Positions 44,512-53,523 of a stretch of DNA of 64,000 bases are shown in pieces. Both the position numbers and the translations under genes were made by a program. Below the pieces are notes generated by a model. That model saw only the letters and a list, made by a program, of their open reading frames with translations, did no database searches and was not told the DNA's origin. Positions within the stretch are counted from its first letter, which is position 1. Each line of letters starts with the position of its first letter. This DNA is from Ruficoccus amylovorans (GTDB lineage: Bacteria > Verrucomicrobiota > Verrucomicrobiia > Opitutales > Cerasicoccaceae). The stretch lies in assembly GCF_014230085.1 (NCBI RefSeq), contig NZ_JACHVB010000035.1, positions 186,001 through 250,000 on the forward strand, read 5' to 3'.

Positions 44512-45264
44512 TTAGTGGGAGGTCCGCACCCAGCGGGAGGCTTGGGCGACGGTCCACTGGTATTTGCGGGCGGTTTCTTTGATGAGGAAGGGCATGTCCT
44601 TCTCCATTTCGAGTGCGAAGGCCGGTTCGAGTGCGCCGCGCAGGCCGTTGAAGGAATCCTCGGCTTTGGCCGTGCCGCCGAGCCAGTTTTCCGGTGGGGT
44701 GTATTCTTCCAGCCAGGTGAAGGGCGTGGTCAGGACGAGTTGGCCGCCGGGGTTGACCAGCGAGGGGAGGCGCTTGAGGAAATCTAGCGGGCGGGGCAAG
44801 CGGCAGATCAGGTTGCAGGCGATGACAAGGTCGAAGCTCCCGAGCGAGTCGGGCAGGGCGAGTGCGTCGCCGGTGCGGAAGCTGACCCGCGAGCGGTCGA
44901 TGTCTTCGGGGACGGCGGCGACGCTGCGCAGGTGGATATGCCCCTCGTGCGTGCGGGTGTAGTCGAGCAAGCCCTTTTGCGCCAATTCGTTGGCGGCGCC
45001 GATGAAGTTTTCCGAAGAGTCCATCCCGATCACCTCCCCGCAGTGCCGGGCTAGTTCAAAGCTGGTGCGCCCGACCGAGCAGCCGACCTCAAGGGCTCGT
45101 CTGTCCGGGCCGAGGCGAGCCGTGTCCACCAGTTCGCTTACGCAGCGGGCCGGGAAGTTCAGCGCCTCGCGCGGGCCGAAGCTGTAGGGGAGCGTCTCCT
45201 TCGCCGTGCCGTAGTGGAAAAGTAAATACAGGTTAAGTTGCTTGTCAGCTTCGTAGGGGTTCAT
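44512..45264 (-). CDS. OvoA C-terminal-type methyltransferase (putative 4-mercaptohistidine N1-methyltransferase)
   Basis: Predicted 250-residue SAM-dependent methyltransferase. It matches the pattern of the C-terminal domain of OvoA: NLYLLFHYGTAKE at the start, LEVGCSVGRTSFELARHC as SAM loop, FDLVIACNLICRLPRP, PGGQLVLTTPFTWLEEYTPP and the final ARKYQWTVAQASRWVR. In OvoA this domain methylates 4-mercaptohistidine to ovothiol A. Here it stands alone, and the sulfoxide synthase part is not in the window. It starts at 45264 without a Shine-Dalgarno sequence, directly after octamer repeats. Divergent from the sugar kinase. Confidence 0.85.
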   Translation of the reverse strand: MNPYEADKQLNLYLLFHYGTAKETLPYSFGPREALNFPARCVSELVDTARLGPDRRALEVGCSVGRTSFELARHCGEVIGMDSSENFIGAANELAQKGLLDYTRTHEGHIHLRSVAAVPEDIDRSRVSFRTGDALALPDSLGSFDLVIACNLICRLPRPLDFLKRLPSLVNPGGQLVLTTPFTWLEEYTPPENWLGGTAKAEDSFNGLRGALEPAFALEMEKDMPFLIKETARKYQWTVAQASRWVRTSH

Positions 45265-45271
45265 GCGGGCA

Positions 45272-45376
45272 AGTTTGAGAGTTTGAATGTTTGAGGGTTT
45301 GAAAGTTGGTAACTGCTGGGGAGGTGGATGAGGACATATTAACTCTCAAACTCTCAAACATTCAAACTCTCAAACT
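45272..45376. repeat. long inverted repeat of AAACTCTC octamers between divergent genes
   Basis: Bases 45272-45307 and 45341-45376 are complementary over 36 positions with 2 mismatches, around a 33-base spacer. Each arm is a run of octamers of AAACTCTC type (on the outgoing strand) and forms the leader of the gene on its side. The same octamers occur in the leaders of pgl and rhaA. Confidence 0.88.
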
Positions 45377-45443
45377 CCCAAACGTACTAAAAGGCCCCTT
45401 TTCGCTCGCCCACGTGAAACCGGTTCATTTACGTTGGGAGGAT

Positions 45444-46313
45444 ATGGAGAAGATCGTTTGCTTCGGCGAAGTGCTCTGGGACTGCCTCCCGAAGGGGCTC
45501 TTTCTCGGCGGTGCGCCTTTCAACGCCGCCTGCCACTTGCGCAGGCTGGGTTGTCGTCCGGTGATGATCAGCGCCGTGGGGGACGATTTTCTGGGCGAGG
45601 AAGCCCTTCTGCGCGCGCAGGCTCAGGGGCTCGATACCTTCGCCTTTACGGTGAAAAAAGGGCTGCGCACGGGCGTGGCCAAGGTCGTGCTCGATGACTC
45701 CGGCTGCGCCAGTTATGTCTTTCCCGAACCGTGCGCGTGGGACCGGATCGAACTGGGGGAAGCGGCCCGCAACGAGTTGACCACGGCCAATGCGATCCTT
45801 TTCGGTTCCCTCGCCGCCCGTAGTGAACGCAACGCCGAGCAGCTCGACAGCATCTTGAGCGAAACACACGCGCTGCGGATCTTCGATGTGAATCTCCGTC
45901 CCCCTCACGACGACTTGGAGACGGTGCTTGAGCTGGCGCAAAAGGCCGACGTGCTCAAGGTCAACGAAACCGAATTGGCCGTTCTGTCCGGGCGACCGTT
46001 TGACTCAGGTGACCTGGAAGGGGCGATCCGCGCCGTGGTCGAGCGCACGCATGTGCGCAAGGTCTGCGTGACCCTGGGGGGAGAGGGGGCGGCTTATTTC
46101 GACGGGCGGCGATTACTCCGGGCCGAGGCTCCGCTAGTGCAGGTGCGTGACACCGTTGGAGCAGGCGACTCTTTCACGGCGGCGTTTACCGCCGGGCTGG
46201 TTCGCGGCGATGCTCCGCAGGAAACACTGGAGCGGGCCTGCCGTCTGGGGGCGTATGTGGCCAGTTGCGACGGGGCCACGCCGGAGTACGATCCGGCCGA
46301 AGTGCTGGGGTGA
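45444..46313 (+). CDS. PfkB-family sugar kinase, fructokinase-like
   Basis: Predicted 289-residue cytoplasmic ribokinase-type enzyme. VCFGEVLWDCLP and FLGGAPFNAACHLRRLG form the sugar-binding beginning; DTVGAGDSFTAAFTAGL near residue 235 has the catalytic aspartate and anion hole. The fructokinase subgroup is likely from the beginning FGEVLWD. ATG at 45444 has a good ribosome binding site (GGGAGGAT). The upstream leader has octamer repeats 60 bases away. Confidence 0.9.
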   Translation: MEKIVCFGEVLWDCLPKGLFLGGAPFNAACHLRRLGCRPVMISAVGDDFLGEEALLRAQAQGLDTFAFTVKKGLRTGVAKVVLDDSGCASYVFPEPCAWDRIELGEAARNELTTANAILFGSLAARSERNAEQLDSILSETHALRIFDVNLRPPHDDLETVLELAQKADVLKVNETELAVLSGRPFDSGDLEGAIRAVVERTHVRKVCVTLGGEGAAYFDGRRLLRAEAPLVQVRDTVGAGDSFTAAFTAGLVRGDAPQETLERACRLGAYVASCDGATPEYDPAEVLG

Positions 46314-46357
46314 TTTCACCAGCGGAACGGGCGAGCCTCCTTTATGTGTAAATAAGC

Positions 46358-48250
46358 GTGGCTGAGGCCAATTCGGGGTTGAACCCTGCGGGTGGGCACG
46401 CCTTACTGAGGGTATTCGCTGCTATTGGAATTAGATTGAGAAAGCTACGTGTAAAGACCCTTTCCCGCTGGCTGGTTTCGCAAAACCAGCTTGATTTCTT
46501 TCCCCTGCGTAAACACCTGCGCGGCTACAGCGGATCGGCTTTCAAGGGAGACTTCCGGGCCGGGCTCAATGTTGCTCTGCTGGCCTTCCCGCAGGGGATG
46601 GCCTATGCGATGATCGCCGGGCTGCCCATCCAGTACGGGATTTACGGTTCGGCGGTGGCGGCGATTGCGGCCACGTTTTTTGCCGGTTCGCGTTTCATTA
46701 CGCTGGGGCCGACGAACGCCACCTCCGTTACCCTGGCCAGCGCCTTTGCCGCGATGGAGATCATGGCCCCGGAACTGCGCGCCCAGTACATGCCGATCCT
46801 GCTTTTGCTGATCGGGCTTTTGCTGATCGTGGGGGCGTACCTCAAGGTCGCGAACCTCATCCAGTATATTTCCAGAACCGTCGTGGTGGGCTACATCACG
46901 GCGGCAGCGCTGCTGATTATTGTCGGGCAGCTGAAAAATGTCTTCGGCGTCAGTTTTGCGCCGGGCGAGGAGGCGATCACGTTTTTCGACAAGCTGTACC
47001 TGACAATCAAGCACCTGCCCGAGTGCCGCCCGGAATCACTCGTGCTCAGCGTGCTGACCCTGATCCTGTATTACGCGCTGAGCCGTCGCCTGCCCAAGCT
47101 TCCAAACGTGGCCATCGTGCTGCTGGTCATGTCCGCGCTGGCGGTGGGGGCGACGTATGTGGCGGAAATGCGCGGGGTGGAACTTCACTTCCAATGGCTG
47201 CGCTCCATCGACGCCTCTCAGTGGAAATTCACGCCGCCAGCACTGAACTTCGACGCCATCAGCCAGGTCGGTAACATGGCGTTGGCCATTGCTCTGCTGT
47301 GTGTGCTGGAAGGCACCTCCATCGGCAAGTCGCTGGCCGCCCGTTCCGGGGAGCGGCTGGATGCGAATCAAGAGATGTTCAGCATCGGCATGGCCAACAT
47401 GACCGGCGGTTTTTTCAGCGGAATGCCCGCCTCCGGCTCGCTTACGCGCTCGCAGTTGAGTTGGGCCAGCGGCGGCTCAACCCCGCTGGCCAGCCTCTTC
47501 AACGGCCTCATTGTGGCCGGCGGGGCCTTTGCTCTGGGGCCGTTCATCAAGCATGTGCCACAGTCGGTGTTAGCGGTGCTGGTTATCACTATCGGCCTGT
47601 CACTGATTAACCGCCGGGCGATCAAGCTTGTCTCCAGTGCCACCCGGGGCGACGCCATTGTGTTTTTCTCCACGCTGGTGGCGGGTCTGCTTGTTCCGCT
47701 GGACACGGCGATCTATTTCGGCGTGGGCCTGAGCATTATCCTGTTTCTGCGCAAGGCGGCTTCGCCCGAACTGGTCGAGTACGGCTTTACCGACGAGGGG
47801 CAGTTGACCGAACTGGAAGAAGAGGGCGGGCGGCGCGACCCGGAGATTTCCATCATCCACGTCGAGGGGGATCTGTTCTTTGGCGCGGCGGAAATCTTCC
47901 GCGACCAGATGCGCCGCGTCTGCGAGGACGCCAACCTGAAAATCGTCATCGTGAAGATGCGCAACGCCCGTCACCTTGACGCGACCGCCGTCATGGCGAT
48001 TGAGGAGTTGCTCAAGTTCATGCATGAGCACGACCGGCATCTGCTTTTCTCCGAATGCAAGAAGGACGTCATCCGTGTCTTTAAAAACTCCGGCCTGCTC
48101 GATGAACTCGGGCGCGGCCACGGCGTCTTCCCCGACACCCCGCACAACCCGACCAAGTCCACCGCCAACGCCCTCAAGCGGGCCATGGAAATCATGGGCG
48201 GCCAGCAGGCCGACATCAAAATCTACGTCAATCCCGGCAAGAAAAAGTAG
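46358..48250 (+). CDS. SulP-family anion transporter with STAS domain (first)
   Basis: Predicted 630-residue inner-membrane transporter. The SulP core begins with the GLNVALLAFPQGMAYAMIAG and LGPTNATSVT segments and has about 11 further hydrophobic stretches. The C-terminus from about residue 480 is a STAS domain (ISIIHVEGDLFFGAAEIFRD, then NARHLDATAVMAIEELL). Transport of sulfate, bicarbonate or dicarboxylates is possible. The GTG at 46358 is the first start in frame, but the first 60 residues are not conserved, so the true start may be further in. No ribosome binding site decides it. Confidence 0.88.
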   Translation: MAEANSGLNPAGGHALLRVFAAIGIRLRKLRVKTLSRWLVSQNQLDFFPLRKHLRGYSGSAFKGDFRAGLNVALLAFPQGMAYAMIAGLPIQYGIYGSAVAAIAATFFAGSRFITLGPTNATSVTLASAFAAMEIMAPELRAQYMPILLLLIGLLLIVGAYLKVANLIQYISRTVVVGYITAAALLIIVGQLKNVFGVSFAPGEEAITFFDKLYLTIKHLPECRPESLVLSVLTLILYYALSRRLPKLPNVAIVLLVMSALAVGATYVAEMRGVELHFQWLRSIDASQWKFTPPALNFDAISQVGNMALAIALLCVLEGTSIGKSLAARSGERLDANQEMFSIGMANMTGGFFSGMPASGSLTRSQLSWASGGSTPLASLFNGLIVAGGAFALGPFIKHVPQSVLAVLVITIGLSLINRRAIKLVSSATRGDAIVFFSTLVAGLLVPLDTAIYFGVGLSIILFLRKAASPELVEYGFTDEGQLTELEEEGGRRDPEISIIHVEGDLFFGAAEIFRDQMRRVCEDANLKIVIVKMRNARHLDATAVMAIEELLKFMHEHDRHLLFSECKKDVIRVFKNSGLLDELGRGHGVFPDTPHNPTKSTANALKRAMEIMGGQQADIKIYVNPGKKK

Positions 48251-48307
48251 CCGCTCGGCTTCTCTCCTTATTTATCTCCGGTGCTGGCAGTTCTGGTTCC
48301 TGCGAAG

Positions 48308-48381
48308 GAACGAAGTTCCGTTTCAAAAGTTTTTTGGGGAGCGGGCGAGAGGGTGTTTTTTTCAAAAAAACACCCTCTCGC
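48308..48381. repeat. dispersed palindrome, copy 2, with a small hairpin upstream
   Basis: GCGAGAGGGTGTTTTTTT (48345-48362) pairs with its full complement at 48364-48381 around one C, a perfect 18 bp stem. The flanks match copy 1 (5254-5289). Just upstream GGAAC-GAA-GTTCC (48308-48320) matches the hairpin at 22542-22554. It lies in the convergent gap between the transporter and the zf-HC2-like gene. Confidence 0.88.
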
Positions 48382-48411
48382 ATAAACCCACAAAGCGATT
48401 AAAAAACGGCC

Positions 48412-48684
48412 TTATTCTTCGCGCAGGCGGGCTTTCATGCGGGCGCGGGATTCCTCGCACAGGCCGAGTTCGGAGAGGGCTTCCTCGCAGCACTCGGGGT
48501 GGTTCTCGACTTGCGAGCAGACGGCCTCGATCTGTTGCCGGTAGCGGTCGGTGTAGCAGCAGCAGCGGCACAGCAGGCGCAGCTTCAGCTTTTCCCAAAA
48601 GCTCAGGTGGCGTTCCCGCGACTCGGAAATGAGCCGCGTGGCATCCCGGCAACTCAGGCCGTGCTTGAGGAAAAACTTGAGCAT
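48412..48684 (-). CDS. zf-HC2-like cysteine-rich small protein
   Basis: Predicted 90-residue cytoplasmic protein. The pattern LSCRDATRLISESRERHLSF, WEKLKLRLLCRCCC and YRQQIEAVCSQVEN resembles small zf-HC2 proteins related to zinc-binding anti-sigma domains. The usual HxxxCxxC is replaced by a dense CRCCC cluster, so metal binding is not certain. A partner sigma factor gene is not adjacent. Function as a regulator is inferred from the family only. Confidence 0.65.
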   Translation of the reverse strand: MLKFFLKHGLSCRDATRLISESRERHLSFWEKLKLRLLCRCCCYTDRYRQQIEAVCSQVENHPECCEEALSELGLCEESRARMKARLREE

Positions 48685-48785
48685 GTCTGGACAGGAAGGG
48701 CGGACGTTTATGCCCGGAAAGAAGCAAATGATGCAGGTTCTATGTCGTCAGGAGGGGCAAATCCTTTCAAGTTAGAGAGCCTTAC

Positions 48786-49637
48786 ATGCAATCGCTGCTC
48801 GATATTCTCCAGAAAACCACCGCATTTTTCCAGCAAAAAGGCGTGCCCCAGGCGAGGTTGGACGCCGAGCTGATCCTGGCTCATGCCCTCGGCTGCCGAC
48901 GCCTGGACCTTTACCTGCAATTCGAACGCCTCCTCAGCGACGACGAACTGGCCGCGATGCGTCCGATGGTCGCCCGGCGAGGCAAGCGCGAGCCCTTGCA
49001 GTACATCCTCGGGGAGGCACATTTCCACGGGCTCGTGCTCCGGGCTGACCCGCGTGCCCTCATTCCCCGCCCGGAGACTGAGGAGCTGATTGAGCTACTG
49101 GCCAGTCGTTTCGCAGCGGTGCCCCCGGTCTCGATCTGCGACCTGGGGACCGGCACCGGCGCCATCGCCCTGTCGCTGGCGACGGTTTTTCCGCAAGCGC
49201 AGGTCACGGCGGTGGACGCCTCGTCCGCCGCTTTGGAGCTGGCCACGGAAAACGCCCGTGCCGCCGGGGTGGCCGAGCGGGTGCGATTTGTCGAGTCGGA
49301 CTGGTTCGGGGCGCTGGGCGGGGAGCGCTTTTCTCTCATCGTCTCAAACCCGCCCTACCTGACTGAGCAGGAGTGGGAGCAGGCCGAGCCCGAAGTCCGT
49401 GACTGGGAGCCGCAAAGCGCCCTCACCGCCGGTCCCGACGGCTTGGACGATTACCGCAAAATCATCGCCACCGCTCCAGCCCATCTGGATGCCGGTGGCT
49501 GGCTGGCGTTGGAGACAGGGATCGCCCAGCACGCGGCATTGGAGGAGTTGGCCCGTGCGGCTGGGTTCGCCGAGGTCGAGAGCCTGCCAGACTTGAGCAA
49601 GCGGGAGCGGTTCTTCCTCGCCCGGATGGGATGTTAA
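48786..49637 (+). CDS. prmC: peptide chain release factor N5-glutamine methyltransferase
   Basis: Predicted 283-residue enzyme (HemK) that methylates the glutamine of the GGQ motif in release factors. The N-terminal helical part (VPQARLDAELILAHALG) is followed by the SAM fold with DLGTGTGAIALSLA and the catalytic NPPYLTE. LIPRPETEELIE is also conserved. Length is typical. ATG at 48786. Confidence 0.95.
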   Translation: MQSLLDILQKTTAFFQQKGVPQARLDAELILAHALGCRRLDLYLQFERLLSDDELAAMRPMVARRGKREPLQYILGEAHFHGLVLRADPRALIPRPETEELIELLASRFAAVPPVSICDLGTGTGAIALSLATVFPQAQVTAVDASSAALELATENARAAGVAERVRFVESDWFGALGGERFSLIVSNPPYLTEQEWEQAEPEVRDWEPQSALTAGPDGLDDYRKIIATAPAHLDAGGWLALETGIAQHAALEELARAAGFAEVESLPDLSKRERFFLARMGC

Positions 49638-49638
49638 G

Positions 49639-49659
49639 GGGCCGGTTGCCACCCGGCCC
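49639..49659. terminator. possible hairpin terminator in convergent gap
   Basis: GGGCCGG and CCGGCCC form a 7 bp stem around TTGCCAC in the 63-base gap between prmC and the second SulP gene. There is no clear T run next to it, so it is only a candidate. Confidence 0.4.
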
Positions 49660-49700
49660 AGCCCCGAAAACGAGTTTTTCAACAGGTCCTGGTGCAACCG

Positions 49701-51401
49701 CTAGCCGAGGCGGTCAGTGGCGACGTGGTACTGGGGGTCTTCGGAGAGGTTGACCTCGACCAGGTCGCCGGCCTTGTCGAGCAGCTTGCGGCACTCGGGG
49801 GAGAGGTGGGTCAGGTGCAGGCGTTTGCCGAGGCTGCGGTATTTTTCGGCCACGGTATTGATCGCTTCGAGGCCGGACTGGTCGTAAACGCGGGTGAAGT
49901 AGAAGTCGATGACGACCTCTTCCGGGTCTTCACGGGGATTGAACAGCTCCTTGAACGAGGCAACCGAGGCGAAAAACAGTGGGCCGTGTAGCTGGTACAC
50001 GCGTGCGCCTTTTTTGTCCGGGTAAACTTCCGCGCCCAGGTGGGTGGCGTGCCGCCAGGCGAAAACCAGCGCCGAGATAATTACCCCCAGGATGACCGCC
50101 GAGGCCAGGTCGTGCATGACCACGGTGTAGCCCGCCACCACGACCATGACGAGGATGTCGCTGAAAGGGACCTTGCGGAACATGCGCAGGCTGGCCCACT
50201 CGAAGGTCCCGATTACGACCATGAACATCACCCCAACCAGCGCCGCCATCGGGATCATTTCGATCCACGGGGCCAGCACCAACACGAAGGACAGCAGGCA
50301 GACGGCGGCAGTGATGCCGCTGGCTCGCCCGCGCCCACCGGAGTTTACGTTGATGAGCGACTGGCCGATCATGGCGCACCCGCCCATGCCGCCGAACATC
50401 CCGCACACGATATTGGCCAGGCCCTGTCCGACGCATTCGCGGTTGCCCCGTCCGCGGGTCTCGGTGATTTCGTCGATCAGGCTCAGCGTCATGAGCGACT
50501 CGATCAGCCCGACTCCGGCCATGGTCAGGGCAAAGGGCAGGATAATCCAGAGAGTCGCCAGGTTGAACGGCGGGAGGATGTCGTACTGCCCGTCGAGAAA
50601 GAACAGCTTCGGCAGCCCGGCGGAGATCCCGCTCTCGGCCTCGACGGTGGCGGCGACCTGCGCGGCGATGGCCGCATCCGGGGCCTCGGGGCCGAGCTCC
50701 TGGCGGGCCTCGGTAGTGGCGCGGGCGGTGGTGTTGGTCCGGAGCATGTCGCCCACCGTCAGCAGTGCGTGGGGCTGGTTCTGTGCGGACCAGCTTGCCG
50801 GAGCGGCCTGGTTGATGGCGATGGACAGGCCGGTGACAACGAGGATCGCGGCCAGCGAGGCCGGGACGGCGCGGGTCAGCTTGGGCAACAGCCAGATGAT
50901 GAGCATGGTCAGTCCGACCAGCGCGAACATCAGGATCAGCGGCGCACCAGCAAGCGGGATCAGCGCCCCGGCGTCGTTGACGGTGTTGAAGCTCCCGAAT
51001 TGGGCCATGAAAATCACGATGGCCAGCCCGTTGACAAAGCCCAGCATGACCGAGTGCGGCACCATACGGATAAATTGCCCGAGCTTGCCGATCCCGGCCA
51101 GTATCTGGATGACTCCGCAGAGGATGACGGCGGGAAAGAGGTATTCGACGCCGTGCAGGGCGACGAGGGAGACGATCACGACGGCGATGGCCCCGGTGGC
51201 CCCGGAGATCATGCCCGGTCGCCCGCCAAAGACAGCGGTGAGCAGGCCCATGAAAAAGGCCGAGTACAGCCCGATGATGGGCGAGACCCCAGCCACGAAG
51301 GCGAAGGCGATGGCCTCGGGGACGAGGGCGAGAGCGACAGTCAGGCCCGAGAGCAGATCGTCCTTGAGGTTGGCGGAGCGTTTACGGAAAAAATTGAGCA
51401 T
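49701..51401 (-). CDS. SulP-family anion transporter with STAS domain (second)
   Basis: Predicted 566-residue inner-membrane transporter. Blocks include [59 protein letters not shown] and [20 protein letters not shown], the pattern of bicarbonate- and sulfate-type SulP proteins. The C-terminal STAS domain begins near residue 440 ([20 protein letters not shown]). The start is taken as ATG 51401, since the 26 residues before it do not fit the family. It is transcribed opposite to the first SulP gene, and the two are not close copies. Confidence 0.92.
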   Translation of the reverse strand: MLNFFRKRSANLKDDLLSGLTVALALVPEAIAFAFVAGVSPIIGLYSAFFMGLLTAVFGGRPGMISGATGAIAVVIVSLVALHGVEYLFPAVILCGVIQILAGIGKLGQFIRMVPHSVMLGFVNGLAIVIFMAQFGSFNTVNDAGALIPLAGAPLILMFALVGLTMLIIWLLPKLTRAVPASLAAILVVTGLSIAINQAAPASWSAQNQPHALLTVGDMLRTNTTARATTEARQELGPEAPDAAIAAQVAATVEAESGISAGLPKLFFLDGQYDILPPFNLATLWIILPFALTMAGVGLIESLMTLSLIDEITETRGRGNRECVGQGLANIVCGMFGGMGGCAMIGQSLINVNSGGRGRASGITAAVCLLSFVLVLAPWIEMIPMAALVGVMFMVVIGTFEWASLRMFRKVPFSDILVMVVVAGYTVVMHDLASAVILGVIISALVFAWRHATHLGAEVYPDKKGARVYQLHGPLFFASVASFKELFNPREDPEEVVIDFYFTRVYDQSGLEAINTVAEKYRSLGKRLHLTHLSPECRKLLDKAGDLVEVNLSEDPQYHVATDRLG

Positions 51402-51668
51402 GGTCTTCCTGATTTGAATGCGCCATCGGGGTAAGGCGCGGCTTGCGCTGGACAGGGCCAGCGGCTTGTGGGCCGTCAAACAAGGAAGCTAAAGCAAAAA
51501 CGAGGGGAACGGGGAGGCTGGGGAAGCGGCTGCACCATGTAAAGCCTTTACCCGGTTTTTTTCGCGTTTTTGGGGCCGTTACGTGTCGCACGGACGATAA
51601 GAGCCTGCGCCTCTGCCCGGCCTGACCACGGCTAACTTCACCGCTGAGGCTGGTCCGCCGGACCCGGC

Positions 51669-51977
51669 TTAGCTGCCCATGCCGAGCGCGTCCCAGAGGC
51701 CGGACATCTTGAAGACCTTTTTGACCTGCGGATCGACGTTGGTGATTTTCAACCGCTCCTTGCCGACGCGCTTGTTGACCGTCAGTACGATGCGCAAAAA
51801 GGAGGATGAGGCGAAGGTGACTTCCTTCATGTCGAAATGGACGACGCTTTCGGTGGCCTCGATCTTTCCGATCAGGTCCTCCTGGATTTGCTGGCAGCGT
51901 TCGGCGTTGAGCGGGCCCATGAAGGCGCAGACCAGCAGTTTTTCACCATCGGAGAATTGAACGACGTCGGAAGGCAT
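51669..51977 (-). CDS. STAS-domain protein, anti-sigma factor antagonist-like
   Basis: Predicted 102-residue cytoplasmic protein of the SpoIIAA/STAS type: KLLVCAFMGPLNAERC, then VVHFDMKEVTFASSSFLRIV with serines at the usual phosphorylation site, then KITNVDPQVKKVFKMSGLWD. Such proteins release a sigma factor from its anti-sigma kinase when not phosphorylated. No kinase or phosphatase gene lies beside it. It could serve the sigma factor at 34959-35708, which is speculation. Confidence 0.85.
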   Translation of the reverse strand: MPSDVVQFSDGEKLLVCAFMGPLNAERCQQIQEDLIGKIEATESVVHFDMKEVTFASSSFLRIVLTVNKRVGKERLKITNVDPQVKKVFKMSGLWDALGMGS

Positions 51978-52034
51978 ACGCCCCTAGATTTGCGAGCGAG
52001 CCGCTCAAGTCAAGCGCGGGATGTAGCCGATGGG

Positions 52035-52158
52035 AATGGCTGAATGGTTAAACGGCTAAATGGTTAATTGTTAAGGGCTGGGTGCCGGACGTTGGAAAAC
52101 TGCTATTCTGGCATTAAACCATCCATCTCTGGCCTATGTTTTTGCCCCAGGCAAAAAC
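52035..52158. repeat. ATGGTTAAA palindrome, copy 3, plus a perfect hairpin
   Basis: The left part (52035-52073, GGCTGAATGGTTAAACGGCT...) and the right part (52100-52126) are related to the palindromes at 15527-15598 and 44392-44473 but more degenerate. Next to it GTTTTTGCC-CCA-GGCAAAAAC (52138-52158) is a perfect 9 bp hairpin, and GGGCATGCCC follows. The gap lies between STAS and plsC genes on the minus strand. Confidence 0.65.
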
Positions 52159-52198
52159 AGCCGGATGCGGAGCATTCAGGGGCCAGGGCATGCCCCGG

Positions 52199-52846
52199 CT
52201 AGACTTCGCTGCGGGGCGGAGGATTGAGAGCGCCGATGGCGTCGAGGACGCCTTGGCTGATCCGCTGGAAGCGCCGGGGGGCGGTGTCGCCGGGGTCAAG
52301 GTCAGCCACGTCGAGGGCCGGGCCGTAAACGACGCTGATCCGGTTTTTCAGGTCGGGCAGCTTCTGATGGCGACTGAAGACCCGGAAGCTCCCGTGGATG
52401 CGGGCCGGGATGATGGGCACCTTCGCGCGGACCGCGATCATGCCCACGCCGGGGCGGGCTTCGCGCAGGTTGCCGTCGTCCGAGCGCGTGCCCTCTGGGA
52501 AGACAAGCAGCCCGCCGCCATTACGCAGGACTTTAAAGACTTCGCGAAAGGCCTGGAGGTCGTTGCCGCCGTCGCGGTCCACCGGGATGGCGTGGCACTG
52601 GCGGATGAGGTTGCCGAACTTCCCCACAAAGAGCGTGCTGCGGGCGAAGTAGTGCAGCTCGCGCGGGCAGGCCGAGCCGAAAGCCGGAGGGTCAAAAAAG
52701 CTGGCGTGGTTGCCCGCCAGCAGGAACGGCCCGTCCTTGGGGATGTTCTCCTTGCCGTAAATCTCCCAGCGGGTGAAGTAGTCGAAAATGAAGTGCGAGA
52801 GCGCCCAGCCCGCACGGTAAACGGGATTTGTGCCGGGGTTTTTCAT
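52199..52846 (-). CDS. plsC: lysophospholipid acyltransferase (PlsC-like)
   Basis: Predicted 215-residue membrane-associated enzyme acylating lysophosphatidic acid. The catalytic NHASFFDP is at residues 46-53 (His47, Asp52), and FPEGTRSDDG and IIPARIHGS are further motifs. Its ATG overlaps the cmk stop in an ATGA. It ends the tyrA-aroA-cmk-plsC operon, a layout seen in other bacteria. Confidence 0.93.
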   Translation of the reverse strand: MKNPGTNPVYRAGWALSHFIFDYFTRWEIYGKENIPKDGPFLLAGNHASFFDPPAFGSACPRELHYFARSTLFVGKFGNLIRQCHAIPVDRDGGNDLQAFREVFKVLRNGGGLLVFPEGTRSDDGNLREARPGVGMIAVRAKVPIIPARIHGSFRVFSRHQKLPDLKNRISVVYGPALDVADLDPGDTAPRRFQRISQGVLDAIGALNPPPRSEV

Positions 52847-53523
52847 GCCACGACGGGGGAGAGGCCGGTGGTTTGCTCGATGGCTTCGGCCAGCAGGTCC
52901 ACGACTTCGTCAAGGGTGAGGTGGGAGGTGTCCACGCGCTGCGCGCCCTCGGGGCAGCGCAGCGGGGCAGTCTTGCGGGAGGAGTCGATCCGGTCGCGTT
53001 CGGCGATGGAGTCGGTCTGGCCCTCCCTGGCGCGGCGGGCGGCGCGGGTGGCTTCGTCCGCCTCCAGAAAGAAGCGCAGGGGTGCGTCCGGGAAAATGAC
53101 CGAGCCGATGTCGCGGCCCTCCATGATGAGCCCGTTGAAGCCCGCTCGGGCGGCCACGGCGGCCTGCGAACGCTGGTACTGGTAAAGGAACTGCCGGACC
53201 TCGGGCACGGCGGCGAAGGGCGAGACGGCGGCGTTGACCGCCTCCGAGCGGATATCTTCCTCGCGCGGGACCTGCCCGTCGATGCAGATACGGGCGCTCT
53301 GCCCGTCAATTTGCTCACCCAGTTTGAGCCCCTTCAGGTGGCTCTGGATGGCGGCGGCGTCGCCGGGGCTGACCCCGGCCTGCACCAGCGCGAAGGTCAC
53401 GGCGCGGTAATGCGAGCCGGTATCGACGTGCATCAGGTTGAAACGGGCGGCCAGTCGGCGCGAGGTGGACGACTTGCCGCTGGCGGCACCGCCGTCCACG
53501 GCGATTACAGGTGTCTGGGTCAT
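52843..53523 (-). CDS. cmk: cytidylate kinase
   Basis: Predicted 226-residue cytoplasmic kinase phosphorylating CMP and dCMP. The P-loop is DGGAASGKSSTSRRLA at residues 9-24, GRDIGSVIFPDAPLRFFLEA is the family signature, and EADEATRAARR and DRIDSSR are in place. ATG at 53523 overlaps the aroA stop (ATGA) and the stop overlaps the plsC start. Confidence 0.95.
   Translation of the reverse strand: MTQTPVIAVDGGAASGKSSTSRRLAARFNLMHVDTGSHYRAVTFALVQAGVSPGDAAAIQSHLKGLKLGEQIDGQSARICIDGQVPREEDIRSEAVNAAVSPFAAVPEVRQFLYQYQRSQAAVAARAGFNGLIMEGRDIGSVIFPDAPLRFFLEADEATRAARRAREGQTDSIAERDRIDSSRKTAPLRCPEGAQRVDTSHLTLDEVVDLLAEAIEQTTGLSPVVA

Noticed and set aside
45306-45443. Upstream extension of the sugar kinase frame
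   Set aside because: The translated part comes from octamer repeats, and the ATG at 45444 has a good ribosome binding site and the conserved beginning.
50040-51434. Frames of over 400 codons opposite to the second SulP gene
   Set aside because: Two antisense frames are open at the same time, which is a sign of composition, not of coding; SulP motifs on the minus strand are clear.
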